Assembly: GCF_011634775.1 (NCBI RefSeq)
Contig: NZ_JAALXT010000003.1
Coordinates: 558,001-622,000 of the forward strand
Reading direction: 5' to 3'
DNA: 64,000 nt
From: Thalassoroseus pseudoceratinae
GTDB lineage: Bacteria > Planctomycetota > Planctomycetia > Planctomycetales > Planctomycetaceae
The translations under genes were made by a program, and so were the position numbers. Below are positions 1 to 10,217 of this stretch, in pieces (the first letter of the stretch is position 1; the number at the start of each line of letters is the position of its first letter). The notes beneath the pieces were generated by a model, which worked only from the letters and a program-made list of their open reading frames with translations, ran no database searches and was not told the origin of the DNA.

Positions 1-2
1 CG

Positions 3-548
3 ATCAAACATCGTTTCACTCCGGTCAGCCGAGAAGTGAATGGGCCGGAAATGCACTTCCACCTCAAAGGGGGTCGGGTTGCAACGGTCCCGTTGGAGCA
101 ACTCATCGGTCGGTTGAAGGATCAACTTCAACGGCAGAAAAGTTGGCTGACGAAAGTTCGACAGCATCAAGGCCGCATTGGTCCCTACCGTGGTTTCGAG
201 GTCGACTACGTTGTTGTCAGGCAATCGTTGTCGCGATTGGAACGGGCTCAGTTGGGGTATGCTGCCGTCCGAATTGTGCCCGTGTTGCTGAAGTTTCAGC
301 CGACTGATGAACTGCAAAGCGAAGATGCTCGTCAGGCCCTTTCGGCAGGTTCGGACTTCATCCGCGAATTGCGATTTGCACCGCCGGGGGCCACACTCAC
401 GTTTTGGGTTTATCCAGACAGCTTCGGCTTGTACCGAGAACTAAAAGCGTTTGCCCACGAGGAAGGGTTCACCGTCGCCGCTCGTCCGTTGAAGACAGGC
501 GACGTGATCACCGCATCGCCGTGGGGATCGAAGTCCGCCGGGCAATAG
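3..548 (+). CDS. Conserved protein of unknown function, 5' end outside the window
   Basis: The reading frame is open from the first bases, so this is the C-terminal part of a longer protein. An in-frame GTG at 36 has no convincing Shine-Dalgarno sequence and is probably internal. About 180 residues are visible. They form a soluble mixed alpha/beta domain with a basic stretch (residues 30-50 of the visible part) and no membrane segment or cysteine motif. I do not recognise a family. It converges on the thioredoxin-TPR gene with a 16-base gap and no obvious terminator hairpin. Confidence 0.7.
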   Translation: MKHRFTPVSREVNGPEMHFHLKGGRVATVPLEQLIGRLKDQLQRQKSWLTKVRQHQGRIGPYRGFEVDYVVVRQSLSRLERAQLGYAAVRIVPVLLKFQPTDELQSEDARQALSAGSDFIRELRFAPPGATLTFWVYPDSFGLYRELKAFAHEEGFTVAARPLKTGDVITASPWGSKSAGQ

Positions 549-564
549 CGTGCCGACGTATGTC

Positions 565-1446
565 CTAATACAACGCTGTGGCCAATTTGCGACGATATTC
601 CGTAACCAACGGTGAGCCAGCACCGACAAAGTCGAACATCTTCAGCATGCTTTCCCGAGCATCCTGACCGATCCCGTCACGATCGCTGTGAATGACCTCC
701 AGGCAGATCTTCATTGCCTCTTCGAACTGCTTGTGTGCTGCCAGCGTCTCGGCGAGTTGCAATTGCAATTTGAGATCGTCGGGTTTTTCCGCAACGGCGG
801 ATCGGAGTTCCGTGATGTCACCGGCTTCCTCGGCCGATGCTCGTAGTTCCAATGCCGACTTAATTTGTTGGGCTTCCGGTTCTAGAAAACCACGCTTTTC
901 CAAATCGTCAATGATTCGCCGGGCTTCGTCGTCTTTCTCTTGTTGCGCCAGTACGCCCGCCAACGCAACCCGAATGGCGTCGTTGTCTGGTTCGAGCGAG
1001 AGTGCTTCACGGAAGGACTGCTCGGCAGCAAGTGGATCGCTCTCGGACAACTCTTGACCACGTCGCAGCAACTCCTGCGTTGGCGAAGGCCCCAAACCTT
1101 GCAACCAAGCTTTGAGTTCGGTTTCGTCTTTCACCCCCACGAATTGGTCAGCCAATTGACCATCTTTCAGTGCAAAGACGGCCGGGATGGAACTGACGCG
1201 GAATGCCTGGGCGAGTTCCTGGTGTTCGTCGATGTTGACCTTTACCAGCAGAAACTGACCGCCACCTTCGGTTGCTAATTTTTCCAACACCGGCCCCAAC
1301 GCTCGGCAGGGCTGACACCACGGCGCCCAGAAGTCGATCACAACCGGGAGTTCGTGGGAGCGGTCGACAATCTCTGTTTGCACGTCCGCGGGCGGCGTTT
1401 CCAAAATCCACGATGACGATGAATCGCTAAACGAGTCGGATGACAT
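565..1446 (-). CDS. Thioredoxin domain protein with C-terminal tetratricopeptide repeats (YbbN/CnoX-like)
   Basis: 293 residues. Residues 20-125 are a thioredoxin fold with the active-site motif W-C-Q-P-C (Cys44, Cys47), preceded by a Ser-rich N-terminus and followed by the cis-proline region (SSIPAV). Residues about 125-290 are helical TPR-like repeats. This layout matches the CnoX/YbbN group of chaperone-like thioredoxins, in which the TPR part binds client proteins. Escherichia coli YbbN has SxxC instead of CxxC, so this protein keeps both redox cysteines, as CnoX proteins of some other bacteria do. There is no signal peptide, so it is probably cytoplasmic. It lies 37 bases downstream of purL on the same strand and may be cotranscribed. 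Confidence 0.85.
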   Translation of the reverse strand: MSSDSFSDSSSSWILETPPADVQTEIVDRSHELPVVIDFWAPWCQPCRALGPVLEKLATEGGGQFLLVKVNIDEHQELAQAFRVSSIPAVFALKDGQLADQFVGVKDETELKAWLQGLGPSPTQELLRRGQELSESDPLAAEQSFREALSLEPDNDAIRVALAGVLAQQEKDDEARRIIDDLEKRGFLEPEAQQIKSALELRASAEEAGDITELRSAVAEKPDDLKLQLQLAETLAAHKQFEEAMKICLEVIHSDRDGIGQDARESMLKMFDFVGAGSPLVTEYRRKLATALY

Positions 1447-1483
1447 GGGTTCTCAATCTTCAGGATGTGCGGGGACGATGTCT

Positions 1484-4411
1484 CTAGTTCCAGGCCAACG
1501 GTTGTTTCCAACTCTGCTTGAGAGCTGCTAGCGTTCCGTCGATCAAAACATGATCGGAACCTTGCCCAGCCCGGACAACAACTCGATCACTTTCGGTCAC
1601 GGATCCGACGCGAACACAGGGAAGACCCTGGAAGTGCGATTGGAAATCGGTCTCGCGATCGGCAGGAACTTCCACCAGCAACCGAGAGTTACTTTCCGAG
1701 AACAACAATTCCACCGAATCGGCCAGGCCGGTCTGCTGCGATAGTTCGCTTAGGTCGGCTTCTACCCCGAGACCACCAGCGAAAGCCATCTCCGCGAGTG
1801 CAACCGCCAAACCGCCTTCACTCAAGTCATGACCGGAACGGACAAGGCCGTTTCGATTGGCTTGGTAGTAGCCGTTATAAATCCTCGTGGCCAACTCGGC
1901 ATCGAGTTTGGGAACTGCACCGCCGGTTTGTTCACTAACGAGAGCAAAGTGGCTGCCGCCCAATTCCGGTTTGGTTTCCCCAAGCAGATAAAGAGCGTTG
2001 CCGGCGGCTTTCAGATCCATCGTGACCGCTTGGTGAACGTCTTCCATTTGTCCTAGAGCACTGATGAGCAGCGACGATGGAATCGCGACGGTTTGCTTGT
2101 TACCAGTCTCGTCTTGGAAGGAGAATTCGTTGTTCAAGCTGTCCTTGCCGCTGATGAATGGCGTACCGTAAGCAACGGCAAAGTCGTGACAAGCAAGAGC
2201 GGCCCGTACGAGACTCCCAAGCGTTTCCGCCCGTTCGGTATTGCCCCAACAGAAGTTGTCGAGAATCGCGATTTGGTTGGGATCGGCTCCCGCGACGATG
2301 CAATTTCGGATCGCTTCGTCAATGGCAGCGGCGGCCATCCAATAGGGGTCGGCATCGCCGAAGCACGGGTTCATTCCACATGCAATGACCAACCCGCGAT
2401 TGGAGGTCATCAGCGGACGAACCACGGCGGCGTCGGATGGGCCATCGTTTTGAACACCGACCAAAGGCTTCACCACGCTGCCCGCCAGCACTTCGTGATC
2501 GTACTGCCGAATGATCCATTCTTTGCTGCACACATTGAGCGAACCAAGAATCTGGTGCAAATACCCCGTCCAGTCGTTGCTTTCGACGGAGACGGTGTTC
2601 TGCCAATCCGAAGTTTTCGGGGCTTCATAAATGGCGTCTCTCACAACCGGCGGGCGACCGTCGTGGAGAAACTCCATGGTCAAGTCGGCGACTTGGGTGT
2701 CGTGATATTTGAGAATCAGCCGTTCGGTTTCGGTGAACTTTCCGATGATCGTCGCTTCGACACCTTCGGACTCACAGAGGGCATGCAGCTCGTCCCAATT
2801 TTCCGGCGGGACGGCGAGAACCATCCGCTCTTGGGCTTCACTGATCCAAATCTCGGTGTATGACAGACCGGCGTATTTGAGTGGTGCTTTTTCCAGCCAG
2901 ACCTCCGCACCGGTTTTCTCGCCCATCTCACCGACGGCACTCGAGAATCCACCAGCCCCGCAATCGGTGATGGACGAATACAGATTACGATCGCGAGCGG
3001 CGAGGATGACATCCATCACCATTTTTTCGACAACAGGGTTACCGATTTGCACGGCTCCGCCGGAAAGCGTTTCACTCTCCTCCGTGAGTTCTGCCGATGA
3101 GAACGTCGCCCCGTGAATGCCGTCACGCCCGGTACGTCCACCGACGGCGACGATGTAATCACCCGGTTGCAAGCGTTTCTCGCACTTGTCGACCGGAATC
3201 ATCGCCACGTTTCCACAATAAACGAGCGGATTCCCTAGGTAGCGATCGTCAAAGTAGACAGCTCCATTGACGGTTGGAATCCCCATCCGGTTACCATAAT
3301 CGCGGACACCGGCGACGACACCTTGCATCACCACTTTCGGGTGCAATACTCCGGGAGGCAAACTTTCGGACGGGGTATCTGGCGGTGCGAAGCAAAAGAC
3401 ATCGGTATTGCAAACGGGGCGTGCTCCGAGACCGGTCCCGAGTGGATCGCGAATCACGCCCCCCAACCCCGTGTTGGCTCCGCCATACGGTTCCAGAGCC
3501 GACGGGTGATTGTGCGTTTCCACTTTGAAACACACGTTCTCTTCATCATTGAATTTGACGATGCCCGCGTTGTCCTCGAACACACTCACGCACCAATCGT
3601 CGTTGCCGAGGCGTTTGCGGATCGTTTGCGTGGCTTCGAAAATGGTCTCTTTCAACATGTTGTTGAACGATTTTTCCCCGTTCTCGTCGCGATAGCGAAT
3701 CCGACCGGCGAGTGTTTTGTGCGAACAGTGTTCGCTCCAAGTTTGGGCGACGGTTTCCAATTCGATGTCGGTCGGGTCACGATCAATGCTGATGAAGTGA
3801 TCGCGGATCGTCTGCATTTCGGTCAAGCTCAGATAGAGCTGGCCGTGTTTGCTAAGGTGTATAAGTGCGTCGTCGTCCATCTCGCGGATAGCGACGGTTT
3901 TCAGTTCGAAGCGATAGTCGCTGTCGATCGCAAGTCCGTCGAGTTGCAGCGGTCCCCAGATGAATCGTTCGATGGCGTCATTGGAGAGCAGCTTCGCAGC
4001 GAGGCGATCGCGATCGGACGGCGTAGCGTCGTCGTTCAAGGTATACCGGCGACACGTGGCGACGGCATCGATGGAAAGTTGCAAATCGGCGAGTGCCGCC
4101 GCAGCGGTTCGGGCGACGTTGTCGGTCACCCCCGGTTTGAGCAACACATTCAAGACGGATTCCGAATGTGCCGAGACCGGCTGCCCGTCGATCTGACGGA
4201 TCGTCCACGTCTCCACGACCGGATCGGCCAGCAATTCGGACGCGGCTCGTTGAACATCAGCGTCGCTCAAATCGCCTTCCAAGAGGAACGAGCGAGCGGT
4301 GTTGATGCGGTTGACGCTGGCGAGCCCAAAGTCACGCGCATCAGCGAGGACACGTTCGGCTTCGCGGTCAGTTTGCCCAGCGGCGGGGCGAATTTCAATT
4401 TCCCAAAGCAT
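1484..4411 (-). CDS. purL: Phosphoribosylformylglycinamidine synthase II with a fused tandem PurS-like N-terminus
   Basis: 975 residues. It catalyses the ATP- and glutamine-dependent conversion of FGAR to FGAM, step 4 of purine synthesis. The catalytic part begins near residue 165. WSEHCSHK at 225-232 is the family hallmark, followed by the ATP-binding ETHNHPSA segment and the second AIRS-like half. The first 160 residues look like two PurS modules in tandem: residues 1-78 end in [10 protein letters not shown] and residues 84-160 end in [10 protein letters not shown], both resembling the PurS C-terminal motif. Free PurL of the PurSLQ type is usually near 740 residues, so the extra length is explained by these modules. 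No PurQ glutaminase domain is present, so PurQ must come from elsewhere. The start is an ATG 34 bases after tyrA, on the same strand. Confidence 0.95.
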   Translation of the reverse strand: MLWEIEIRPAAGQTDREAERVLADARDFGLASVNRINTARSFLLEGDLSDADVQRAASELLADPVVETWTIRQIDGQPVSAHSESVLNVLLKPGVTDNVARTAAAALADLQLSIDAVATCRRYTLNDDATPSDRDRLAAKLLSNDAIERFIWGPLQLDGLAIDSDYRFELKTVAIREMDDDALIHLSKHGQLYLSLTEMQTIRDHFISIDRDPTDIELETVAQTWSEHCSHKTLAGRIRYRDENGEKSFNNMLKETIFEATQTIRKRLGNDDWCVSVFEDNAGIVKFNDEENVCFKVETHNHPSALEPYGGANTGLGGVIRDPLGTGLGARPVCNTDVFCFAPPDTPSESLPPGVLHPKVVMQGVVAGVRDYGNRMGIPTVNGAVYFDDRYLGNPLVYCGNVAMIPVDKCEKRLQPGDYIVAVGGRTGRDGIHGATFSSAELTEESETLSGGAVQIGNPVVEKMVMDVILAARDRNLYSSITDCGAGGFSSAVGEMGEKTGAEVWLEKAPLKYAGLSYTEIWISEAQERMVLAVPPENWDELHALCESEGVEATIIGKFTETERLILKYHDTQVADLTMEFLHDGRPPVVRDAIYEAPKTSDWQNTVSVESNDWTGYLHQILGSLNVCSKEWIIRQYDHEVLAGSVVKPLVGVQNDGPSDAAVVRPLMTSNRGLVIACGMNPCFGDADPYWMAAAAIDEAIRNCIVAGADPNQIAILDNFCWGNTERAETLGSLVRAALACHDFAVAYGTPFISGKDSLNNEFSFQDETGNKQTVAIPSSLLISALGQMEDVHQAVTMDLKAAGNALYLLGETKPELGGSHFALVSEQTGGAVPKLDAELATRIYNGYYQANRNGLVRSGHDLSEGGLAVALAEMAFAGGLGVEADLSELSQQTGLADSVELLFSESNSRLLVEVPADRETDFQSHFQGLPCVRVGSVTESDRVVVRAGQGSDHVLIDGTLAALKQSWKQPLAWN

Positions 4412-4445
4412 GGAAGATCGGCTTATGTTGAGGGGTGAAAGGTAA

Positions 4446-5303
4446 TCAATCGGTGTTTATCGAATCTCGGATGTTTTTGGCTTGGGCGAGTTGTCGAGTC
4501 AGTTCAGTGGCATCGGACGTCTCGATGGCTTGGCGAAACTTCCGCCAAGTTTCTTCGAATCGATCGCACGCTGCGAGGACCGGCCCTTGGTTTTGAAGCA
4601 GAATGGCTGTCCACAACTCCGCGTCACCGGCGGCAATGCGGGTGGTGTCGGCGAACCCGGTGGATGTCAAATTGGCCCAGTCCATTGGCAAACACCCGGC
4701 GAGAACAGATGCCATTAAATGCGGCAAATGACTCGTCTGTGCCAGGGCGGCATCGTGTTCCGCAGGTGACATTCGCAGCGTTCGCATTCCGATCGAACGC
4801 CAGAACTGCTCGATGAAATCCACACTCGAGTCTGCTGAGTTCTCAGTCGGCGTGACGATGCAAACTCGATCAACAAACAGATCCGGTTCGGCGTACTCAA
4901 AACCGCGTTTCTCAGACCCGGCGAGTGGATGTGATCCCACGAAGCGACCGAGTGCGTCGGCATCGAGGGTGTTACAAATTAGTTCTTTCACGCTGCCCGC
5001 ATCGGTAAACACGGCGTTCGCGTTCGCGGTTTCGCTGGCGTGGAAGACGTCTTTGGGAATGCGATCGACTGGCGTGCAAAAAACGTAGAGATCGGCTTGA
5101 ACCTGAGCGGAATCCGTGGCGAATTCATCGATCAAACCCGCGTCAACGGCCGATTCGAGTCGGTTCGCGTTCCGACCAATTCCGACAATGCGTCCCCGAT
5201 GGCCGCGCGACTTCAACGCAGCAGCGATCGAACCTCCAATGAGGCCAACGCCCACGATTGCCGTCGTCGTGTCGGGTGTGAATTGAGCCGGTTGCTGTGA
5301 CAT
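4446..5303 (-). CDS. tyrA: Prephenate dehydrogenase
   Basis: 285 residues. The N-terminal Rossmann fold carries G-V-G-L-I-G-G-S at residues 18-25, followed by the TyrA pattern of CTPVD near residue 77 and [12 protein letters not shown] near residues 121-132, which binds the substrate. The C-terminal part is the all-helical dimerisation domain. It oxidatively decarboxylates prephenate to 4-hydroxyphenylpyruvate in tyrosine synthesis. No chorismate mutase or ACT domain is fused to it, so feedback control by tyrosine through an ACT domain is not expected. It is followed by purL with a 34-base gap, which suggests one transcript. The 155 bases upstream separate it from a divergent epimerase gene. 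Confidence 0.9.
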   Translation of the reverse strand: MSQQPAQFTPDTTTAIVGVGLIGGSIAAALKSRGHRGRIVGIGRNANRLESAVDAGLIDEFATDSAQVQADLYVFCTPVDRIPKDVFHASETANANAVFTDAGSVKELICNTLDADALGRFVGSHPLAGSEKRGFEYAEPDLFVDRVCIVTPTENSADSSVDFIEQFWRSIGMRTLRMSPAEHDAALAQTSHLPHLMASVLAGCLPMDWANLTSTGFADTTRIAAGDAELWTAILLQNQGPVLAACDRFEETWRKFRQAIETSDATELTRQLAQAKNIRDSINTD

Positions 5304-5458
5304 AACGCCGCTATTGTAAGCAGCCCACGATTTCCACGCCAGCGGTGCGACGCGGTTGAGGAAAAGTGACCCAAATGTTCCCAGTTGACGCTTGAATGTC
5401 TTCGCGGCCGGCGAGAGGATAACAGGGTGACATCCCCAGCTTTAATCGGAATTTTCCT

Positions 5459-6442
5459 ATGAATGTGGTCACGATCACCGACGCTCAAACTCAATCGACC
5501 GCGAAAATTGCCGTGGATTTCGGCTTCAACTGTTTCGAGTATCAAGCGCGTTTCGATCGACAAACGGTCGATGTGCTCGATGCCGGTCCCGAATTCATCG
5601 CCGGTGAGGGGCGCCCCAGCGGGCACGGAATTCCACTTCTGTTTCCATTTCCCAACCGGATTCACGGCAGTGAGTTCGAGTGGGACAGCCAAACGTACCG
5701 CATGAGTGCCGACGACGTGGGCGTCGATCCGAACGGTCATGCGATCCACGGTTTCTGCTTGGATCGGCCATGGCGAGTCGTAGAGCAGGGCGGCGATTAT
5801 GTGATCGGTGAATTTCAACTCTCCAAGGACGCTCCGGAACGGCGACCGTTGTGGCCGACGGATTTCGTGATCCGCGTTCGATACAGTGTGGCCGACGGAC
5901 CGCTTCGTGGCGAAGTCACCATTTCCAACCCAGATGAAAAACCATTGCCCTGGGGATTCGGCACGCATCCTTACTTCAAACTTCCGTTGTCGCCGGCGAG
6001 TGAACCGTCCCGATGTTTGATTGAATCGCCGGTCACGCAAATGTGGATGACCGATCATTGCCTTCCGACTGGCGAACGCGGACCAATCCCAGAAGAGAAG
6101 GCATTGAAGGAGGGGGCGTATTTCGATGTGCTCAAGCTCGACGATGTTTATACTGGGTTGGAGATGGACTCGAACGGACTCATCAGCGTGATCTACGACG
6201 AAACCGCCGGGTTGCAAGTGGCGCAGCGATGTGACCCTGTGTTCCGCGAGTTGGTGGCGTTCACCCCACCGGGGCGAGCTGCAATCTGCTTAGAACCATA
6301 CACTTGCGTCACGGACGCCATCAATTTGGACCATGCGAACAGTCATTGTGAAACCGGGACCGACGCCGGTTTGCAAGTGCTCGAAGCAGGCGAGCAAACG
6401 CAGTTCTGGTTCGAAATTTCGGCCGGTCCCGTGTTGGCTTAG
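5459..6442 (+). CDS. Aldose 1-epimerase family protein (galactose mutarotase-like)
   Basis: 327 residues with the galactose mutarotase beta-sandwich pattern. GIPLLFPFPNRI sits near residue 59, HGFCLDRPW near residue 97 (a histidine position expected at the active site), and WGFGTHPYFKLP near residue 162 carries the second conserved histidine. A late glutamate in CLEPYT (near residue 280) fits the catalytic base. No signal peptide is visible, so it should act on cytoplasmic hexoses or hexose phosphates. Substrate cannot be told from sequence. It is transcribed away from tyrA and appears to be a single gene. Confidence 0.85.
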   Translation: MNVVTITDAQTQSTAKIAVDFGFNCFEYQARFDRQTVDVLDAGPEFIAGEGRPSGHGIPLLFPFPNRIHGSEFEWDSQTYRMSADDVGVDPNGHAIHGFCLDRPWRVVEQGGDYVIGEFQLSKDAPERRPLWPTDFVIRVRYSVADGPLRGEVTISNPDEKPLPWGFGTHPYFKLPLSPASEPSRCLIESPVTQMWMTDHCLPTGERGPIPEEKALKEGAYFDVLKLDDVYTGLEMDSNGLISVIYDETAGLQVAQRCDPVFRELVAFTPPGRAAICLEPYTCVTDAINLDHANSHCETGTDAGLQVLEAGEQTQFWFEISAGPVLA

Positions 6443-6520
6443 TTCGGGAGAAACGGAAGAACGGTGTAAAATCATGCAGCGGTTTTCGGCTTCAACCGTG
6501 TATCTTCGATGGGAACGCGC

Positions 6521-6526
6521 TATAAT
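6521..6526 (+). promoter_or_regulatory. Perfect -10 element (TATAAT) upstream of the HEAT/TPR gene
   Basis: TATAAT lies 79 bases before the GTG at 6605. A matching -35 at 16-18 bases is poor. Its position argues that the protein starts at 6605 and not at the upstream in-frame ATG at 6509. Confidence 0.4.
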
Positions 6527-6604
6527 GGCGAAGATATCAAACGCGGCGATCGGCCAAGGCATTCCCCGCGTTTGTTCCGCAAAATCGTGCTGGAGAAAGT
6601 AGAC

Positions 6605-9394
6605 GTGTCGAAGTTACTCCTCACAGGTCTCGCATTTCTGTGCGGGTGTTTTACGTTCGCTGATAGATACGCAGTTGCACAAAGCCCATTTGGCAATTCG
6701 CCGTCTTCACAGCGTCCGTCTGCCGAAGGCACAACGAGTGAGGCTTCAGCCGAGAAAAAACAAAAGTCCAAACTTGAACTGACGTTGGAATCGTTTCGTC
6801 AGATGGACGATGAATTGGTGCGGTTGAAACTGAAACCGCAACCCACACCAACCGACAAACCTGGCATCTACATCGTCCCCGATGTGCCCTACGTTGGATA
6901 TCACTACACCAGCAAGAACGGGAAATCGGTTCGAACTCGGTACGTGGCATTCGAACTGCTCATTGCCAATACGACGGAAAAAGAATTGAAACTCGTCCGT
7001 GACGAAATCGAGTTTTCCGCGGACACGCAGTTTTATCCACTGACCGACTTAGAAGGGTTTCCAAGCTACGGTTATTCCATCGGTAATGAGTATCGCAGTT
7101 TGCAGAAGATGCTCATGCCGGAGACACTAAAGATTCCCCCCGGAGAGGTTGCCGCCGCTGGTATGGTCTTTCATGGAATGCCATTTGGTGGCGGCATTCC
7201 GACGATGCATCTCACGTTGAAATTGAATGGTCAGCAGCGGACGTTGGACATCAATCGGCTGTTCCGTGGGAAACTCCGTCTCGAAACCGCCCGAATGGGG
7301 CCGTATGAATGTCTGGGCATCTTGACGATTCATGGCGACCTCAATGGCATCAGTCTCGGAACGGTGGTCGAGGAACTCGACCGCTTGACCGAAGACAAAG
7401 TGGCTCGCGTGGTGCTTGAATGGAAAGACGACACACCATCGCTCGAAAGCAACTTAGTGAATTGGCTGAATTATTCTCTCGGGCAGGTTGGCCAGACCAA
7501 TTCATCACGACACAACAGCTATCCGCAATTCCCGTCGTTGCCGACGTCGCTGCGAGTGGTTCATGTGGCGAATCTACCAAAACGAAATCGCGGTAGCATT
7601 TCATCCACGGTCAACCCTTTGTATCACGAGACCAAAGCCGATGCCGTTGTCGCGGCACTTCAATCCGCGTACGCGAAGTTGCCGACCGAAGAATTGCTGG
7701 ACAGCTTGCGTTCCAATGATCCCATTCTCCAAGCCGCCGCTCTCCGTGGTGGCGGGGATCGGTTGCCGGAAAGTGAATTGCCGATCTTGCTGAAACTTTC
7801 AGAGTCGAAGATGGAACCACTGCAAGAGTCCGCAATTGCTGCATTGGCGAGTCATGGTCACGAACGAGCGATTCAAAAACTCCGCAGCATTGTGGCGGAC
7901 TCGAAGAATGCTCATCGAGTGATCGCGATCGAGGCGTTAGCGACATCGCGTTTTGCCTCGGCTCAAGTGGTATTGAAATCGTTGTTGGAGAATGGTGACG
8001 AAGAAACACAGCGAGCGATTGTCGACGTGCTCGCGAAATATCCAGCTCCGATTTGGGGCGAAGCGATTTACAAGTTCGCTCAGGAGTTCAACACCGATGT
8101 GGGCCGCTCCGCACTCAGAGCCTTGACGCGTTTGGGGCATCCCAAGTTGGAGGGATTGCTTCGCAAGGCCCTCGACGAAGGTGATGAGAAAACTCAGCCG
8201 ATCGCCTTGGAACTTCTGGCGTCGTCGCACTCCGACGCAAACAGCGAGCAGATCGCGTTGGAGTTTTTGCTCAAGCAGCTTGAGGAATTCAAGTTGAATT
8301 CGCGCATGACGCAGATTCTCAGCCGAACAAAGGATCGTCGGGCGATTCCTTTGCTACTCAAATATATCGACAAGCATGAAACCAATCGGCAGAGTGCAAT
8401 TCAGCTTCTCGGGCAAATCGGCGATCGCGAAGTTGCGCGGCAGATTGCGGATCGTTTCGAGAAGTTCAACGTGAACGAGAAACAATCCGCCCTGACGAGT
8501 CTTCAACGCTTACAGTCCGATCGGCTTCTCGATTGCGCGGAGATTGTTCTGAAGGATTCCAAGGCGGGAAATCTTCACCGAACACTGTGTGACATCCTGC
8601 GACGTGAGGGCAGCCATCGAGCAGTTAAGTTGCTCGCCGAGGCATTGGAACAAGACACCATCGAACAGCTTTGGGAACCCGCGTCGCAAGCACTTTGGCA
8701 ACATGGTTCGCGGACGGCTCGCGTGGCACTCGAACAGGCGAGTCATTCGAAAAAAGAGAAAAAGCGAACTGCCGCCACCCGGGCATTGAAGTACCTTCGG
8801 GACCGTTCACCCGCCTATCGGTACGTTCGTCAGGCTCAGCATTACGTGACTCAGAAGAAGTACGAAGAAGCGGTGGCCCAATACGGGATTGCCTTGGCCA
8901 TCGATGAAGATTTGGTCGCCGCCTACACCGGACGAGGCAATGTCCGGCTGACGCAGAAGAAATACAAGCAGGCCTTCGCCAACTTCGAGAAGGCCGTCGA
9001 GTTGGATCCGACCGATTCCGATGCAGTTATTGGACAAGCTGTGGCCATGATTCATCTGGGGCAAGTCGATGATTCTCTCAAGTTCTTGGAACTTGCGGAA
9101 AAGAAAAACAAAGTTGGCGAAGATCGAAAAGAAGTGCATCTCTACAATACGGCCTGCGTCTACAGTTTGGCCGTCGAGAAGTGGTTGGCCGATGCGAAGG
9201 ATTCCCAGGAACCGACCGACGATCGCAAAATTGAACTCCATCGAAATCGTGCACTCGCGACATTGAAATCCGCGGTGGAAAAAGGATTCCGCGACGCTCA
9301 GCAAATCCAAGACGATGCGGATTTGAAAGCGATTCGTGACACCCAGGAGTTCGATGCGATTTTGAAATCCATCAATAACCCGCCTCAGTCCTGA
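6605..9394 (+). CDS. Large secreted HEAT-repeat and TPR protein
   Basis: 929 residues from the GTG at 6605, chosen because GGAG lies nine bases upstream and the product then opens with a good signal peptide (hydrophobic core LLLTGLAFLCGCF, cleavage near AVAQ-S). Residues about 90-330 form a beta-rich domain. Residues about 370-740 are HEAT-like helical repeats, with two to three dozen regularly spaced helices. Residues about 750-880 are TPR units (YEEAVAQYGIALAIDED, YKQAFANFEKAVELDP). The C-terminus resembles the TPR-terminal element with V-E-K-G-F-R-D. It is probably a periplasmic scaffold; no catalytic motif is visible. The next gene follows after five bases. Confidence 0.8.
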   Translation: MSKLLLTGLAFLCGCFTFADRYAVAQSPFGNSPSSQRPSAEGTTSEASAEKKQKSKLELTLESFRQMDDELVRLKLKPQPTPTDKPGIYIVPDVPYVGYHYTSKNGKSVRTRYVAFELLIANTTEKELKLVRDEIEFSADTQFYPLTDLEGFPSYGYSIGNEYRSLQKMLMPETLKIPPGEVAAAGMVFHGMPFGGGIPTMHLTLKLNGQQRTLDINRLFRGKLRLETARMGPYECLGILTIHGDLNGISLGTVVEELDRLTEDKVARVVLEWKDDTPSLESNLVNWLNYSLGQVGQTNSSRHNSYPQFPSLPTSLRVVHVANLPKRNRGSISSTVNPLYHETKADAVVAALQSAYAKLPTEELLDSLRSNDPILQAAALRGGGDRLPESELPILLKLSESKMEPLQESAIAALASHGHERAIQKLRSIVADSKNAHRVIAIEALATSRFASAQVVLKSLLENGDEETQRAIVDVLAKYPAPIWGEAIYKFAQEFNTDVGRSALRALTRLGHPKLEGLLRKALDEGDEKTQPIALELLASSHSDANSEQIALEFLLKQLEEFKLNSRMTQILSRTKDRRAIPLLLKYIDKHETNRQSAIQLLGQIGDREVARQIADRFEKFNVNEKQSALTSLQRLQSDRLLDCAEIVLKDSKAGNLHRTLCDILRREGSHRAVKLLAEALEQDTIEQLWEPASQALWQHGSRTARVALEQASHSKKEKKRTAATRALKYLRDRSPAYRYVRQAQHYVTQKKYEEAVAQYGIALAIDEDLVAAYTGRGNVRLTQKKYKQAFANFEKAVELDPTDSDAVIGQAVAMIHLGQVDDSLKFLELAEKKNKVGEDRKEVHLYNTACVYSLAVEKWLADAKDSQEPTDDRKIELHRNRALATLKSAVEKGFRDAQQIQDDADLKAIRDTQEFDAILKSINNPPQS

Positions 9395-9399
9395 CAGGC

Positions 9400-10206
9400 T
9401 TGCGTGTGAACGACCGGCAACCTCCACAGGGAGGACTCCGATTCGAGTATAACGGGGTGTTCCTCCCGGAATATCTTTCTACCGTCTTGATCTCGATTCC
9501 GATCTCCACGCTGTTTCTTGCAACTCCCCAACTTGGTGGACTCAAGAACTGGTTGCAAAGCCCGCACGTGCCCATCGCGTGTGGTTTATACACGCTCATT
9601 GCGTTGGCCCTTCTGATCCAGACGATCTATTCCCGGTTGTTCCGCTATCACGATGTTCAATTTCTTCCTCAAGAAGACGGACGGGTGCTGCTCTATGCAG
9701 GCTTGCGGACTTTCGATCTCGATGAAGTCGATTCGGCGAAAGAATCGATCGGGCGAATGTACGGGAGAACGGTTCGGCTGGTTGAAGTCTCCGATGGTCG
9801 CGGATGGCCGGTGCCGGTTTCCGAATGTCTGTTCCATTACGAGCAGTTCAAATTGACGCTGGCCAGCCTGATTCGCGGGCGGATCGAAACCGACCCCGTG
9901 CTGACCGAATCGTTGCAGAAAAAAGTCGGAGACGCGTGGGCCGAACGCCGCAAGCTCTTTCCACCGGCTACAACTGCCGCTCAATTCGCGGGACGATTCG
10001 GTTGGCGGCTCATCTGCTTGCTGCCGGTGGCGTTCATGGATTTGCTGATCAACACGTTTTCGGTCATCATTCTTAACGGCCTCAAACGCGAAGAGTGGAT
10101 GGTGTACTCGGCACCATTGAGCTTGTTGCTCTCATGCTTGGTGGCTCGCTACGTTTACTTTTATCTCTTCACAAGCACCGTCCTCAATCGGCCCCTCGAA
10201 ACGTAA
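9400..10206 (+). CDS. Membrane protein of unknown function
   Basis: 268 residues from a TTG at 9400 (a GTG at 9406 is equally possible). Hydrophobic segments are near residues 25-45 and 55-78 and two more lie near the C-terminus (about 190-225 and 233-255), with a soluble region of about 110 residues between the pairs. The gene starts five bases after the HEAT/TPR stop codon, so translational coupling is likely and the two products may act together at the membrane. I do not recognise a family. Confidence 0.7.
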   Translation: MRVNDRQPPQGGLRFEYNGVFLPEYLSTVLISIPISTLFLATPQLGGLKNWLQSPHVPIACGLYTLIALALLIQTIYSRLFRYHDVQFLPQEDGRVLLYAGLRTFDLDEVDSAKESIGRMYGRTVRLVEVSDGRGWPVPVSECLFHYEQFKLTLASLIRGRIETDPVLTESLQKKVGDAWAERRKLFPPATTAAQFAGRFGWRLICLLPVAFMDLLINTFSVIILNGLKREEWMVYSAPLSLLLSCLVARYVYFYLFTSTVLNRPLET

Positions 10207-10217
10207 AGGCAGCGACG

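Noticed and set aside
3323-4438. 371-codon open frame on the plus strand opposite purL
   Set aside because: It is antisense to a clearly conserved enzyme and has no recognisable motif; long antisense frames are common in GC-rich codon-biased genes.
5213-6217. 334-codon open frame on the minus strand over the aldose-epimerase gene
   Set aside because: It crosses the tyrA start region and is antisense to a well-conserved enzyme; no coherent product.
6509-6604. N-terminal extension of the HEAT/TPR protein from an ATG at 6509
   Set aside because: A TATAAT element lies inside it, it has no ribosome-binding site, and the GTG at 6605 has GGAG and gives a proper signal peptide.
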